Shown here: positions 18,601-31,400 of the stretch, piece after piece | How the letters are laid out: each line of letters begins with the position of its first letter | Numbering within the stretch: position 1 is the first letter of the stretch | Origin: Datisca glomerata | Taxonomy: Eukaryota > Streptophyta > Magnoliopsida > Cucurbitales > Datiscaceae | Direction of reading: 5' to 3' | Assembly (NCBI GenBank): GCA_003255025.1 | Contig: QANY01000011.1 | Location: 2,623,743-2,687,742, forward strand | Length of the DNA stretch: 64,000 nucleotides | Made by a program: the position numbers and the translations under genes | Notes under the pieces: model-generated | Seen by the model: only the letters and a program-made list of their open reading frames with translations | Database searches by the model: none | What the model was told of the DNA's origin: nothing

Positions 18601-21600
18601 TCACTCGCGCTCTCCCAATCATGATTTCTCTCTCTCAATCGCTCTCGCTCTCCCAATCTTGACCTCTCACCCTCACTCTCACTCTCTCTCACTCTCTCTC
18701 CCCCCTCTCTGTCGCTCTCTCTCTCACTCTCTCTCTCCATATCTAGCTCTAGGTCTCTCTCTCGCTCTCTCTCTGTCTCTCTCTTTCTCCCCCACCCCCC
18801 TTTTCTCTCTCTTTCTCTCTCACTCTCTCCATCTTTCTCGCTCTCTAACTCTTTCTCTCTCTTCCTCTCTCTCTCTCTGTCGCTCTCTCCATCTATCTCT
18901 CCCTCTCCCCCTCTCTCCCTCTCTCTTTCGCTCGCTCTCTATCTTTTTCCCTATCTCTCTCTCTCTCCCCTCTCCCTCATCACTCTCTCCTTATCTAGCT
19001 TCTCTCCCTCCCTCTCTCTCACCCTCTCTCTTTCTATCTCTCTCTCTCTCTCTCTCACTCTCTCATTCCCTATCTCGCGCTTTCTCTCTTTATCTCTCTC
19101 TTTCTCCCCCCGCTCTCTCTACCCTATCTCTCTCTCTCTCACTCTCGCTCTCCCAATCTTGATCTCTCTCTCTCCCCCTCTCTCTCGCTCTCCCAGTCTT
19201 GACCTCTCTCACTCACTCTCTCTCTCTCTTTCTCTCTTTCTCCCCCTCTCCCTCACTCACTCTTTCTCCCCCGCTCTCCCTCTCTCTCTATATATCTCAC
19301 TCTCTCTCTCTGCCACCCTCTCGTTCTTTTATTCGTTCTCCTTTCTCTTCCTCTTTCTCTCTCTCTATCTCTCCATCTCCCCCTCTCTCCCTCTCTCCCT
19401 CTCTCACTTTCTCACGCTCGCTTTCTATCTCTCTCCCTATCTCTCTCTCTCCGCTCTCTCCCTATCGCCCTTTCTCCCTCTCTCTCTTTCACCCCTTGCT
19501 CTCCCTCTCTCACTCGCTCTCTCTCTCCCTCGCCTCCCTCACTCTCACTCTCTCCTTCCATATCTAGCTCTCTCTCTATCTTTATCTCTCTCTCACTCTC
19601 CCTCACTTTCTCTCTCGCTCTCTCACTCTCTCTCTACTTCTTTTATTCATTCTCTCTCTCTCTCTCGTTCTTTTATTCATTCTCTCTCTCTTCCTCTCTC
19701 TCTCTATCGCTCTCTCTCTATCTCTATCTCTCTCACTCTCCCTCTCTATCTCTCTCGCTCTCTCACTCATTCTCTCTCTCTCCTTCTTTTATTCATTCTC
19801 TCTTTCTCTCATTCTTTTATACATTCTCTCTCTCTTTATCTCTCTCCTCCCCACTCTCTCTCTCTTTCCCTCGCTCGCTCTCTATCTCTCTCATTATCTC
19901 TCTCCCCTCTCTCCATATCACTCTCTCCCTATCTTGCTCCCTCCCTCCCTCTCGTCTCCCTCTCTCTCTCCCCCTCTCTCACGCCCTCTATCTCCTTCTC
20001 TCACTCCCTCTCTCATTATCTCCCTCTTTCACCCTATCTTTCTCTCTCCCTATCTCACTCTCTCTCACTCTAAATATATATATATCTCTCTCTTTCCTCC
20101 CCCTCCATTCCTCGCTCTGTCCCTCTCTCTATCTGTCTCACACTCACTCTCTCTCCCTATGTCTCTCTCCCTCTCTCTCTCTTACTATCACTCTCACATT
20201 CTCTCTCCCTATCTCCTTCTCCCCCTCTCTCCCTCGCTCTCTCTCTCTCTCGCTCTGTCTCTCTCCCTCCATATCTAGCTCGCTCTCTATCTCTCGCTCT
20301 CTCTCCCTCTCTCTCCCAACTTCTCCCCCTCTCTCCTTCTCTCTCTCTTTCCTCCCCCTCCATCCCTCGCTCTGTCTCACTCTCTATATAACTCACACTC
20401 ACTCTCTCTCCTTATCTTTCTCTCACTCCCTCTCACTATCACTCACTCACTCTGTCTCCCTATCTCGTACTCTCTCTACCTCTCCCTCTCCCCTCTTTCT
20501 ATCTCCCTCTATCTCCCTCTCTCACACTCTCACTCTCATTGTCTCCCTCTCTCTCTCACTCTCGTTGTCTTTCTCTCCCTTTCTCTCTCCTCTTTTTATC
20601 TCACTCACTCCCTCTAATATTCTCTACCTCCCTATCTATTTGTCTCTCTCCCTCTCTATCTCTCCTTCTTTCTATCTCACTCTCTATCTCTCATATTCTC
20701 TCCCTCCCTATCTATCTGTCTCTCTCTCTCTCTTTGTCTCCCGCTATTTTGCTCTCTCTCTCTCTCTTTCCTCTCTCTCTCGCATTATCTATCTCTTTCT
20801 CCCTCTCTTTCTCTCTCTCTCTATGTCACACACTAACTCTCTCTCCCTATCTCACTCTCTCTCTCTCTATATATATCTCTCTCTCTTTCATCCCCCTCCA
20901 TTCCTCGCTTTGTCCCTCACTCTATTTGTCTCACACTCACTCTCTCTCCCTATCTCTCTCTCTCCCCCTCTCTCTCACTATTACCCTCTCATTCTCTCTC
21001 CCTATCTCGTACTCTCTCTCTCTGCCTCTCCCTCTCCCCCTCTTTCTCTCTCCCTCTCTCTCCCTCTATCTCCCTCTCTCACACACTCTCTCTCATTCTC
21101 TCCCTCTTTCTCTCTCTCTCACTCTCGTTGTCTCTCTCCCCCTCTTTCTCCCTCTTTCTATCTCACTCTCTCTCTCTCTCATATTCTCTCCCTCCCTATC
21201 TATCTGTCTCTCTCTCCCTCTCTCTCCCTCTTTCTATCTCACTCTCTTTCACTCATATTCTCTCCCTCCCTATCTATCTGTCTCACTCTCTCTCTCTCTG
21301 TCTCCCTCTCTCTTGCTCTCGCTCTAACTCTCTCTCTTTGTCTCCCTCTCTCTCTTTGTCTCCCTATCTATCTGTCTCTCACTCTCTCTCTTTGTCTCCC
21401 TCTCTCTAACTCTCTCTCTCTCGCTACATACCCCCTCTCTCTCTCTTTGTCTCCCTCTCTCACCCTCTCTCTTTGTCTCCCTCTCTCACCCTCTCTCTTT
21501 GTCTCCCTCTCTCACCCTCTCTCTTTCTCTTTCTGTCTCGCTATCTCTCTCACTCCATCTCTCTCTCTCTTATTCTCTCTCTCCCTCTGTCTCCCTCCTC

Positions 21601-22993
21601 TGCCTCTCTCTCTCCCTCTCTCCCTTTGTCTCCCTCCCACTCTCTCCCTCTCTCTATCACTATCTCGCGCCGTCTCTCTCTCTTTCGCACTTTCTCTCTT
21701 TCTCTTTCTGTCTTGCTATCTCTCTCTCCATCTCGCTCTCTCTCTCTTATTCTGTCTCATTCCCTCTGCCTCTCTCTCACTCCCTCTCTCCCTCTCTCTC
21801 TCTCCCCCTCTCTCTATCTCTCTCTCCCGCTCTCCCTCTCTTTCCCTATCTCACTCTCTCACTCTCTCTCCCTCTCTCTCACTCACTCTCACTCTCCCAA
21901 TTTGGATCTCCCCTCTCTCCCATTCTCTTTCACTCTCTCTTTCACTCTCACTCTCACTCTCTCACACACTCTCTCTCTCTCTCGCCTCTCTCACTCTCAC
22001 TATCTCCTTTCATATCTAGCTCTCTCTCTCTCTCTCTATCTCTATCTCTCACTCTCCTCTTTCTCTCTCTCTCTCTCTCACTCATTCTTTGTCTCTCTCT
22101 CATTCTTTTATTCATTCTCTCTCTCTCTCTCGTTCTTTTATTCATTCCCTCTCTCTTCCTCTCTCTTTCTATTGCTCTCTCTCTAACTCTCCTATTCCCC
22201 CTCTCTCCCCCACTCTCTCTCTCTTTCTCTCGCTCGCTCTCTATCTCTCTCATTATCTCTCTCTCCCCCCTCTCTCCCTATCTCGCTCCCTCCCTCCCTC
22301 TCCTCTCCCTCTCTCTCTCCCCCTCTCACTCCGTGTATCTCCTTCTCTCTCTCTCATTATCTCCCTCTTTCTCCCTCACTTTCTCTCTCTCTTTCTATCT
22401 CACACACTAACTCTCTCCCTATCTCACTCTCTCTCTCTCTATATATATATATCTCTCTTTCTTTCATCCCCCTCCATTCGTCGCTCTGTCCCTCACTCTA
22501 TCTGTCTCACACTTACTCTCTCTCCCTATCTCTGTCTCTCCCCCTCTCTCTCTCACTATCACCCTCTCATTCTCTCTCCCTATCTCGTACTCTCTCTCTA
22601 CCTCTCCCTCTCCCCCTCTTTCTCTCTCGCTCTCTCTCTCCTTCTATCTCCCTCTCTCACTCTCTCTCCCATTCTCTCCCTCTCTCTCTCACTCTCGTTG
22701 TCTCTCCCCTCTCTCTCCCTCTTTCTATCTCACTCTCTCCATCTCATATTCTCTCCCTCCCTATCTATCTGTCTCTCTCTCTCACTCTCTCTCCCTCTTT
22801 CTATCTCACTCTCTATCACTCATATTCTCTCCCTCACTATCTATGTCTCTCTCTCTCTCATTGTCTCCCTCTCTCTTGCTCTCTCTCTAACTCTCTCTCT
22901 CTTTGTCTCCCTCTCTCTCTTTGTCTCCCTATCTATCTATCTCTCTCTCTTTGTCTTCCTCTCTCTAACTCTCTCTCTCGCTACTTACCCCCC

Positions 22994-22995
22994 NN
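22994..22995. other. Two undetermined bases
   Basis: NN inside a run of C (CCCCCNNCCCCCCCCC). Either a homopolymer the assembler could not resolve or a join. The other undetermined bases are single Ns at 27279, 47877, 50154, 59255 and 61542. Confidence 0.95.
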
Positions 22996-25900
22996 CCCCC
23001 CCCCCTCTCTCTCTCTCCCACTCCCTCCCTCTCTCCCTCTCTCCATCACTATCTCTCACCCTCTCTCTTGCTATCTCTCTCTCCATCTCTCTCTCTCTCT
23101 TATTCTATCTCCCTCCCTCTGCCTCTCTCACTCCCTCTCTCCCTCTCTCTCTCCCCCTCTCTCTATCTCTCTCTCCCTCTCTCCCTCTCTTTCCCTATCT
23201 CACTCTTTCACTCTCTCTCCCTCTCTCTCACTCACTCTCGCTCTCCCAAATTTGATCCCCCCTCTCCCTCTCCCTCTCTCTCTTTCACTCTAACTCTCTC
23301 TCTCACACACTCTCTCTCCCCCTCGCCTCTCTCACTCTCACTCTCTCCTTTCATATCTGGCTCTCTCTCTATCTCTATCTCTATCTCTCACTCTCTCCCT
23401 CTTTCTCTCTCGCGCTCTCTCACTCATTCTCTCTCTCTCATTCTTTTATTCATTCTCTCTTTCTCTCGTTCTTTTATTCATTCCCACTCTCTTCCTCTCT
23501 CTTTTTATCGCTCTCTCTCTAACCCTCCCTTTCCCCTCTCTCCCCCACTCTCTCTCTTTCTCTCGCTCGCTCTCTATCTCTCTCATTATCTCTCTCTCTC
23601 CCCTCTCTCCCTATCACTCTCTCTCCCTATCTCGCTCCCTCCCTCCCTCTCCTCTCCCTCTCTCTCCCCCTCTCTTTCCCTAAGTCACTCTCTTTCCCAA
23701 TCTCACTCACTCACTCTCTCTCTCACTCTCGCGCTCCCAATCTTGATCCCCCCGCTCTCTCTCTCGCTCTCGCCCCCTCAATGTTGAGCACTCCCCCTCA
23801 CTCTCACTCTCTCTCACTCTCCCTCTCTCTTTCTCCCCCACTCTCCCTCGTTCTCCCCCTCTCTCGCTCTGTCTCTCTCTCTCCATATCCAGCTCTCTTT
23901 TTATCCCTCGCTCTCTCTCTCTCCATCTCTCTCTCCCACTTTCTCCCCCTCTCTTTCCTCCCCCTCCATCCCTCACTCTGTCTCTCTCTATCTGTCTCAC
24001 ACTCACTCTCTCTCCCTATCTTTCTCTCTCTCTCTCACTATCACTCTCTAACTCTCTCTCCCTATGTCGTACTCTCTCTCTGCCTCTCCCTCTCTTTCTC
24101 TCTCCCCCTCTCTCTGGCTCCCTCTATCTCCCTCTCTCACTCTCTCTCTCATTATGTCCCTCTTTCTCTCTCTCCCTCCCACTCCCATTGTCTCTCTCTC
24201 CCTCTCTCCCTCCCTCTTTCTATCTCACTCTCTCCCTCTCATATTCTCTTCCTCCCTATCTATCTGTCTCTCTCTCTCTCTCTTTGTCTCCCTTTCTCTC
24301 GCCCTCTCTCTGTAACTCTCTCTCTCTCTTTCGTCACTCTCACCATGTACCTCTCTCTCTCTCTTTGTCTCCCTCTCTCTCACCCTCTCTCTCTAACTTT
24401 CTCTCTCTCTTTCCTCTCTCTCACTCTCCATTTACCCCAATTTTGATCCCCGCTCTCTTTCTCTCTCTCCCACTCCCTCCTTCTCTCTCCCTCTCTCTAT
24501 CACTATCTCGCACCCTCTTTCTCTCTCTTTCTCACTCTCTCTCTTACTTTTTCTATCTCTCTCTCTCCCTCTCTTATTCTCTCTCTCCCCCTGCTCCCTC
24601 CCCTGCATCTCTCTCACTCCCTCTCTCCCTCTCTCTCCCTCTCTCCCTCGCTCTCTATCTCTCTCTCCCCCACTATCTCTCCCTCTCTCCCTGTCTCTCT
24701 CTCTCTCTCAATCTCTCTCTCACTCTCGATCTCCTAATCTTGACAACTCTCCCTCACTCTCACTCTCTCTCTGTCTCTCTCTCTCTCCACTTCTCTCCCT
24801 CGCCCTCTCTCTATGTCCCTATATCTAGCTCTCTCTCTCTCCCTCGATCTCTCTCTCGCTCTCTCTCTCTCGCTCTCTCTCTCTTCCTCTCTCTCTCCCT
24901 CTCTCTCTCCCTCGCTCTCTATCTCTCTCTCTCCCTCTCTCCCTCTCTTTCCCTATCTCACTCTCTCACTCTCTCCCTCTCTCTCACTCACTCTCGCTCT
25001 CCCAATTTTGATCCCCCTTCTCTCTCTCCCTCTCTCTCTTTCACTCTCACTCTCTCTCATTCTCCCTCTCTCTCTCTTTCTTTTATTCATTCTCTCTCTT
25101 CCTCTCTCTCTCTCTATCGCTCTCTCTCTAACTCTCCCTTTCCCACTCTTTCTCTCTTTTTCTCGCTCGCTCTCTATCTCTCTCATTATCTCTCTCTCTC
25201 CCCTCTCTCCCTATCACTCACTCTCCCTATCTCGCTCCCTCCTTCCCAATCTCTCTCCCCTCTCTCTCCCCTCTCTCACTCATTCTCTCTCTCTCATTTT
25301 TTTATTCATTCTCCCTCTCTCTCTCGTTCTTTTATTCATTCTCTCTCTCTTCCTTTCTCTCTCTCTATCGCTCTCTCTAACTCTCCCTTTCCCCTCTCTC
25401 TCTCTTTTTCTCGCTCGCTCTCTATCTCTCTCATTATCTCTCCTCTCCCCTCTCTCCCTATCACTCACTCTCCCTATCTCGCTCCCTCCTTTCCTCTCCT
25501 CTCCCTCTCTCCCCCTCTCTCTCCCTCTATCTCCTTCTCTTTCTCTCTCATTATCTCCCTTTATCCCCCCTCTCTCCCTCTCTCCCTCACTCTCTATCTC
25601 TAACTCCCCCTCTAACTCTCCCTCTCTCCCTCTCTTTCCCTATCTCACTCACTCATTCACTCTCTCTCTCTCACTCTCGCTCTCCCAATCTTGATCCCCC
25701 CGCTCTCTCTCTACCTCTCTCTTGCTCCCCCAATCTTGAGCACTCCCCCTCACTCTCACTCTCTCTCTCCCTCTCTCTTTCTCCCCCTCTCTCCCTCGTT
25801 CTCTCCCTCTCTCGCTCTGTCTCTCTCTCTCCATATCCAGCTCTCTTTTTATCCCTCGCTCTCTCTCTCCATCTCTCTCTCCCACTTCCTCCCAGGCCAT

Positions 25901-26976
25901 CCCTCGCTCTGTCTTTCTCTCTATCTGTCTCACTCTCACGCTCTCTCTCTCTCCCTCTCTCTCTCCAGCTCTGTCTCTGTCTTTCGCTCTCTCTCTCCCA
26001 CTTTCTCCCACTCACTTTCCTCACCCTCCATCCCTCACTCTGTCTCTCTCTATCTGTCTCACACTCACTCTCTCTCCCTATCTTTCTCTCTCTCTCTCTC
26101 ACTATCACTCTCTAACTCTCTCTCCCTATGTCGTACTCTCTTTGCCTCTCCCTCTCCCTCTCTTTCTCTCTCCCCCTCTCTTTGGCTCCCTCTATCTCCC
26201 TATCTCACTCTCTCTCTCATTATCTCCCCCATTCTCTCCCTCCCTCCCACTCTCATTGCCTCTCTCTCCCTCTCTCCCTCCCTTTTTCTATCTCACTCTC
26301 TCCCTCTCATATTCTCTTCCACCCTATCTATCTGACTCTCTCTCTTCGTCTCCCTTTCTCTCGCCCTCTCTCTGTAACTCTCTCTCTCTCTCTTTCGTCA
26401 CTCTCACCATGTACCTCTCTCTCTCTCTTTGTCTCCCTCTCTCTCACCCTCTCTCTAACTTTCTCTCTCTCTTTCCTCTCTCTCACTCTCCATTTACCCC
26501 AATTTTGATCCCCGCTCTCTTTCTCCCTCTCTCACTTTCACCCCTTGCTCTCCCTCTCTCACTCGCTCTCTCTCTCTCTCGCCTCTCTCACTCTCACTCT
26601 CTCCTTCCATATCTAGCTCTCTCTCTCTATCTCTATCTCTCGCTCTCTCCCCCTTTCTCGCTCCCTCTCTCACTCATTCTCTCACTCTCTCGTTCTTTTA
26701 TTCAGTCTCTCTCTCTCTCATTCTTTTATTCATTCTCTCTCTCTTCCTCTCTCTCTCTATCGCCCTCTCTCTAACTCTCCCTTTCCCCTCTCTCCCCCAC
26801 TCTCTCTCTCTTTTTCTCGCTCGCTCTCTATCTCTCTCATTATCTCTCTCTCCCCTCTCTCCCTATCACTCACTCTCCCTCTCTCTCCCTCTATCTCCTT
26901 CTCTTTCTCTCACATTATCTCCCTCTTTCTCCCTCTCTTTCTCTCTCTCTATCTCACACACAAACTCTCTATCCCT

Positions 26977-27013
<37 letters not shown>

Positions 27014-27058
27014 CCTCTCTCTATCTGTCTCACACTCACTCTCTCTCCATATCTCTCT

Positions 27059-27531
27059 CTCTGCCTCTCCCTCTCCCCCTCTTTCTCTCTCCCTCTCTGT
27101 TCCTCTATCTCCCTCTCTCACACACTCTCTCTCATTCTCTCCCTCTTTCTCTCTCTCTCACTCTCGTTGTCTCTCTCTCCCTCTCTCTCCCTTTTTCTAT
27201 CTCACTCTCTCCCTCTCATATTCTCTCCCTCCCTATCTATCTGTCTCTCTCCCTCTCTCTCTCTCCCTCTTTCTATCTNCACTCTCTCATTCTCTCCCTA
27301 TCTCGTACTCTCTCTGCCTCTCCCTCTCACCCTCTTTCTCTCTCCCTCTCTCTTCGTCTATCTCCCTCTCTCACACACTCTCTCTCATTCTCTCCCTCTT
27401 TCTCTCTCTCTCACTCTCGTTGTCTCTCTCTCCCTCTCTCTCCCTTTTTCTATCTCACTCTCTCCCTCTCATATTCTCTCCCTCCCTATCTATCTGTCTC
27501 TCTCCCTCTCTCTCTCTCCCTCTTTCTATCT
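27059..27531. repeat. Near-identical 220-bp duplication around an N (27059-27278, 27312-27531)
   Basis: The copies sit at a 253-bp offset and are nearly base-for-base identical. The N at 27279 falls exactly where copy 1 ends, directly after CTTTCTATCT. This may be a true tandem repeat or overlapping contig ends that were not merged. Confidence 0.85.
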
Positions 27532-28499
27532 TACTCTCTATCTCTCATATTCTCTCCCTCCCTATCTATCTGTCTCTCTCTCTCTCTTTGTCTCCCTCTC
27601 TAACCCTCTCTCTCTTTCCTCTCTCTCTCGCTACTTACCCCTCTCTCTCTCTTTCTCTCTCTCTCACACTCCCTCCCCCTCTCTCCCTCTCTCCATCACT
27701 ATCTCTCACCCTCTCTCTTTCTCTTTCTGTCTCGCTATCTCTCTCACTCCATCTCTCTCTCTCCCTCTATCTCCCTCTCTCTCCCTCTCTCCCTCACTCT
27801 CCATCTCTCTCTCTCCCTCTATCTCCCTCTCTCTCCCTCTCTCCCTCACTCTCTATTTCTCTCCCCCCCATCCCTCACTCTGTCTCTCTCTATCTGTGTC
27901 ACACTAACTCTCTCTCCCTATCTTTCTCTCTATCTCTCTCACTATCACTCTCTAACTCTCTCGCCCCATGTTGTACTCTCTCTCTGCCTCTCCCTCTCCC
28001 TCTCTTTCTCTCTCCCCCTCTCTCTGTCTCCCTCTATCTCCCTCTCTCACTCTCTCTCTCTATCCTCACTCTCTCGCCATTTACCTCTCTCTCTCTTTGT
28101 CTCCCTCTCTCTCACCCTCTCTCTAACTCTCTCTCTCCATTTACCTCTCTCTCTATCTTTCTCTCTCTCTTCCACTCCCTCCCTCTCTCTATCACTATCT
28201 CACACCCTCTTTCTCTCTCTTTCTCACTCACTCTCTCTTACTCCTTCTGTCTCTCTTTCTCTCCGTCTCTTATTCTCTTTCTCTCCCCCTGCTCCCTCCC
28301 CTGCCTCTCTCTCACTCCCTCGCTCCCTCTCTCCCTCTCTCTCCCTCTCTCCCTCACTCTTTATCTCTCTCTCCCCCTTTATATCTCTCTCACTCTCTCT
28401 CTCTCTCTCACTCTCCCAATCTTGATCTCTCCCTCTCTCTCTCAATCTCTCTCCTGCTCTCGCTCACCCAATCTTGACAACTCTCCCTCACTTTCACTC

Positions 28500-31400
28500 T
28501 CTTACTCTCTATCTCTCTTTCTCTCCCCCCCCACTCTCTCTCTTTCCCTCTCCCCGTCTCTCTCACTCTCTCACTATCTCTCTCTCACTCTCTCTCACCC
28601 TATCTCTCTCTCTCACACTCTCCCTCTCTCTCTCCTTTATTCTCTCTCTCCTTCTCTCCCTCTCCCTCTCTCTCGTTCTCTCTCTCTCCCTCTCTCCCTT
28701 TCATTCTCTCCCTCTCTCTCATACTCTCTCTCACCTTCTCTGTCTCTCTTATTCTCTCTTTCTTTCTCTCCCTCTCTCCCTCCCTCTCTCTCTCCAACTC
28801 CCCCTCTTTCTCTCACTCTCTCTCATTCTCTCTCACCCTCTCTTTCTCTCTCCCTCTCCCTTATTCCCTGTCTCATTCTCTCCCCTTCTCTCTCCCTATC
28901 TAACTCTCTCACTTGTTCCCCCTCTCTCCTTCGCTCTCTCTCTCTCACTCTCACTCACTCTCACTCACTCTCCCTCTCTCTATCTCTCACTCTCTCACTA
29001 TCCCTCTCTCTCTCTCTCGCTCTCTCACTATCCCTCTCTCTATCTCTCACTCACTCACTCTCCCTCTCACTATCCCTCTCTCTATCTCCAACTCCCCCCT
29101 CTTTCTCTCACTCTCTCTCCAACTCCCCCCTCTCTCTCTATCTTTTGCTCTCTCTTGACCTATCTCGCTCTCTCTCTTTCTCTCGCTCATGCTCTCTCTC
29201 ACTCTATCTATATCTCTCTCTCTCGCTCTATCTATCTCTCTCTTTCTCCTCCTCTCTCCCTTGTGCCTTCTCTCTCACACTCTCTGTCTCACTCTCTTAC
29301 TCGTTCTCTCTTTCTCTCTCACTCTCTTCTCTCTCATTCGCTGTCTCTCTCTCTCCGTCTTTCATTCTCTTTTTCACCCTCTTTCTCCCTCCCTCTCTAC
29401 CTATCTCGCTTTCTCTCTCGCCCTATCTCTCTCTTTCCATTTCTCTCTCATTCTCTCCCTCCCTCTCTCTCTCTCTCGTTCTCTCTCTCTCTCCCTCTCT
29501 CTTTCATTCGCTCCCTCTCTCTCTCATTCTCTCTCACCTTCTCTCTCTCTCTCTTGTTCGCTCTCGCTCTCTCTCCCTCTCTCCCTCCCTCTCTCTCCCT
29601 CTTTCTCTCCCTCTCTCGTTCTCTCTTTCTCCCTCCCTCTCTTTCTCTCCCTTTCTCTCTACCCCTCTCTCCCTCACTCTCTCTTTCTCCCTCTCTTTCT
29701 ATCCCTCTCTCCCTCACTCTCTCTCTCTTTTGCTTTCCCCCTCTCTCTCACTCTCTCACTATCTCTCTCTCTCACTCTCTCTCACCCTACCACTCTCTCT
29801 CACCCTCTCTTTCCTTTTCTCTCTCCCTTATTATCTCTCTCGTTCTCTCCCCCTCTCTCCCTTTCTATATGTCTTCCTCCCAGTCTCTCTCACTTTTTCA
29901 CTTTCCCTCTCTCCCTCTCTCGCTTTCTCTCACTCACGCTCTCTCTCTCTCTCGCTCTATCTATATATCTCTCTCTCCCTCTCGCTCTATCTACCTCTCT
30001 CTCTCTTTCTCCACCTCTCACCCTTGTGCCCTCTCTCACTCTCTCTGTCTCACTATCTCACTCATTCTCTCTTTCTCTCTCTCACTCTCCTTCCCTCTCA
30101 TTCACCTTCTCTCTCTCTCTTTCTCTCTCTCCCTCTTTCATTCTCTTTTTCACCCACTCTCTCTCCCTCCCTCTCTCCCTATCTCGCTTTCTCTCTCTCC
30201 CAATATCTCTCTCTCCATTTCTCTCTCCCATTCTCTCCCTCTCTCCCTCCCTCTCTCTCCAACTCCCCCTCTTCCTCTCACTCTCCCTCTCATTCTCTCT
30301 CACCCTATCTGTCTCTCTCCTGCTCCCTTATTCTCTCTCATTCGCTCCCCCTCTCTCTCCCTTTCTCTTTGTCTTCCTCCCTCTCTCTAACTCTCTCACT
30401 TGCTCTCTCTCTCTCGCTCTCACTCTCTCTCTCTCTTGCTTTCTCTCTCTCCCTATCTCGCTCCCTTACTTTCTCTCACTAAATCTCTCTCTTTCTCGCT
30501 CTATTCACCTCACACTTTTCTCCCCTCTCTCCCTTGCTCTCCCTCTCACACACACTCTCTCTCATTGTCTCACTCGTTCTCTCTCTCTCTTTCTTTCTCA
30601 TTTGCTTTATCTCTATCTCCCTCTCTGCGTCACTCTCTCTCTCACCCTCTCCCTCTCTCTCACTCTCTCACTCGTTCTCTATTTCTTTCCCTTCTCTCTC
30701 TCTTTCTCTCTCGTTCGCTTTCTCCCTTCAATCTCACTCTCTCACTCTCTCTCTCACTCTCTCACTATCTCTCTCTATCTCACTCTCTCCGTCTCTCTCG
30801 CTCTCTCATTCTCATCCTCCCTCTCTCTCATTTTATCTCTCTCTCATTCTCTCTCTCCTTCTCTCTCTCTCCCTCTCTCCCACACTCTCTCTCGCACTCT
30901 CTTTCTCTCTCTCTGTCTATCGCTCTCTCCCACACACACTCTCTCTCTCACACACTCTCTCTCTCTCTCACACTCTCTCACACACTCTCTCTCTCGCTCG
31001 CTCTCTCACTAGTTCTCTCTTTCTCAGTCTCTCTCTCTCACTCTCTCACCCTCTATCTATCTCTCCCTCTCACTATCTCTAACTCTTTCTCTATCTCTCT
31101 TTCTCTCTCACTCTCTCATTCTCTCTCTGTGTCACTCTTTCACTCTCTCTCTCTCTCACTTATTCTCTGTTTCTCTCTCACTCTCCCTCTCTCTCCCTCT
31201 CTCCCACACTCTCACTCTCTCTCCCCCTCTCACTCTCTCTCTCGATCTCTCTCTTGTCTCTCTCCCTGTCTCACTCTTTCCCCATTCTCTATCACTCTCT
31301 CTCGCTCTCTCACGCTCTCTCACACTCTCACTACTTCTCTCTTTCTCGCTCTAACTCTCTATCTTACACTCTCACTTTCTCCCCCTTTCTCGTTCGCTCT

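Larger units (their letters stand above)
18600..28500. repeat. Satellite domain B: CT-strand higher-order repeat with CCCAATCTTGAT words
   Basis: Marker words change at about 18.6 kb. CCCAATCTTGAT or close variants occur near 18652, 19152, 19192, 21896, 23245, 23738, 24435, 24734, 25002, 25685, 25727, 26497, 28416 and 28467, and I see none outside this domain. Other domain words are TCCATATCTAGCTC (nine sites), CTTTTATTCATTC (often paired about 20-25 bp apart; 19.65, 22.11, 23.45, 25.30, 26.70 kb) and CTCATATTCTCTCCCTCCCT (20.69-27.55 kb). The clearest long duplication is 23738-24460 against 25685-26522 (offset 2,064 bp over its right part, the second copy carrying an extra 100-odd bp). Ns occur at 22994-22995 and 27279. 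Confidence 0.8.

Noticed and set aside
27420..30482. 1,020-codon plus-strand open frame
   Set aside because: Same compositional cause. It crosses the border between satellite domains B and C with no change in protein character.
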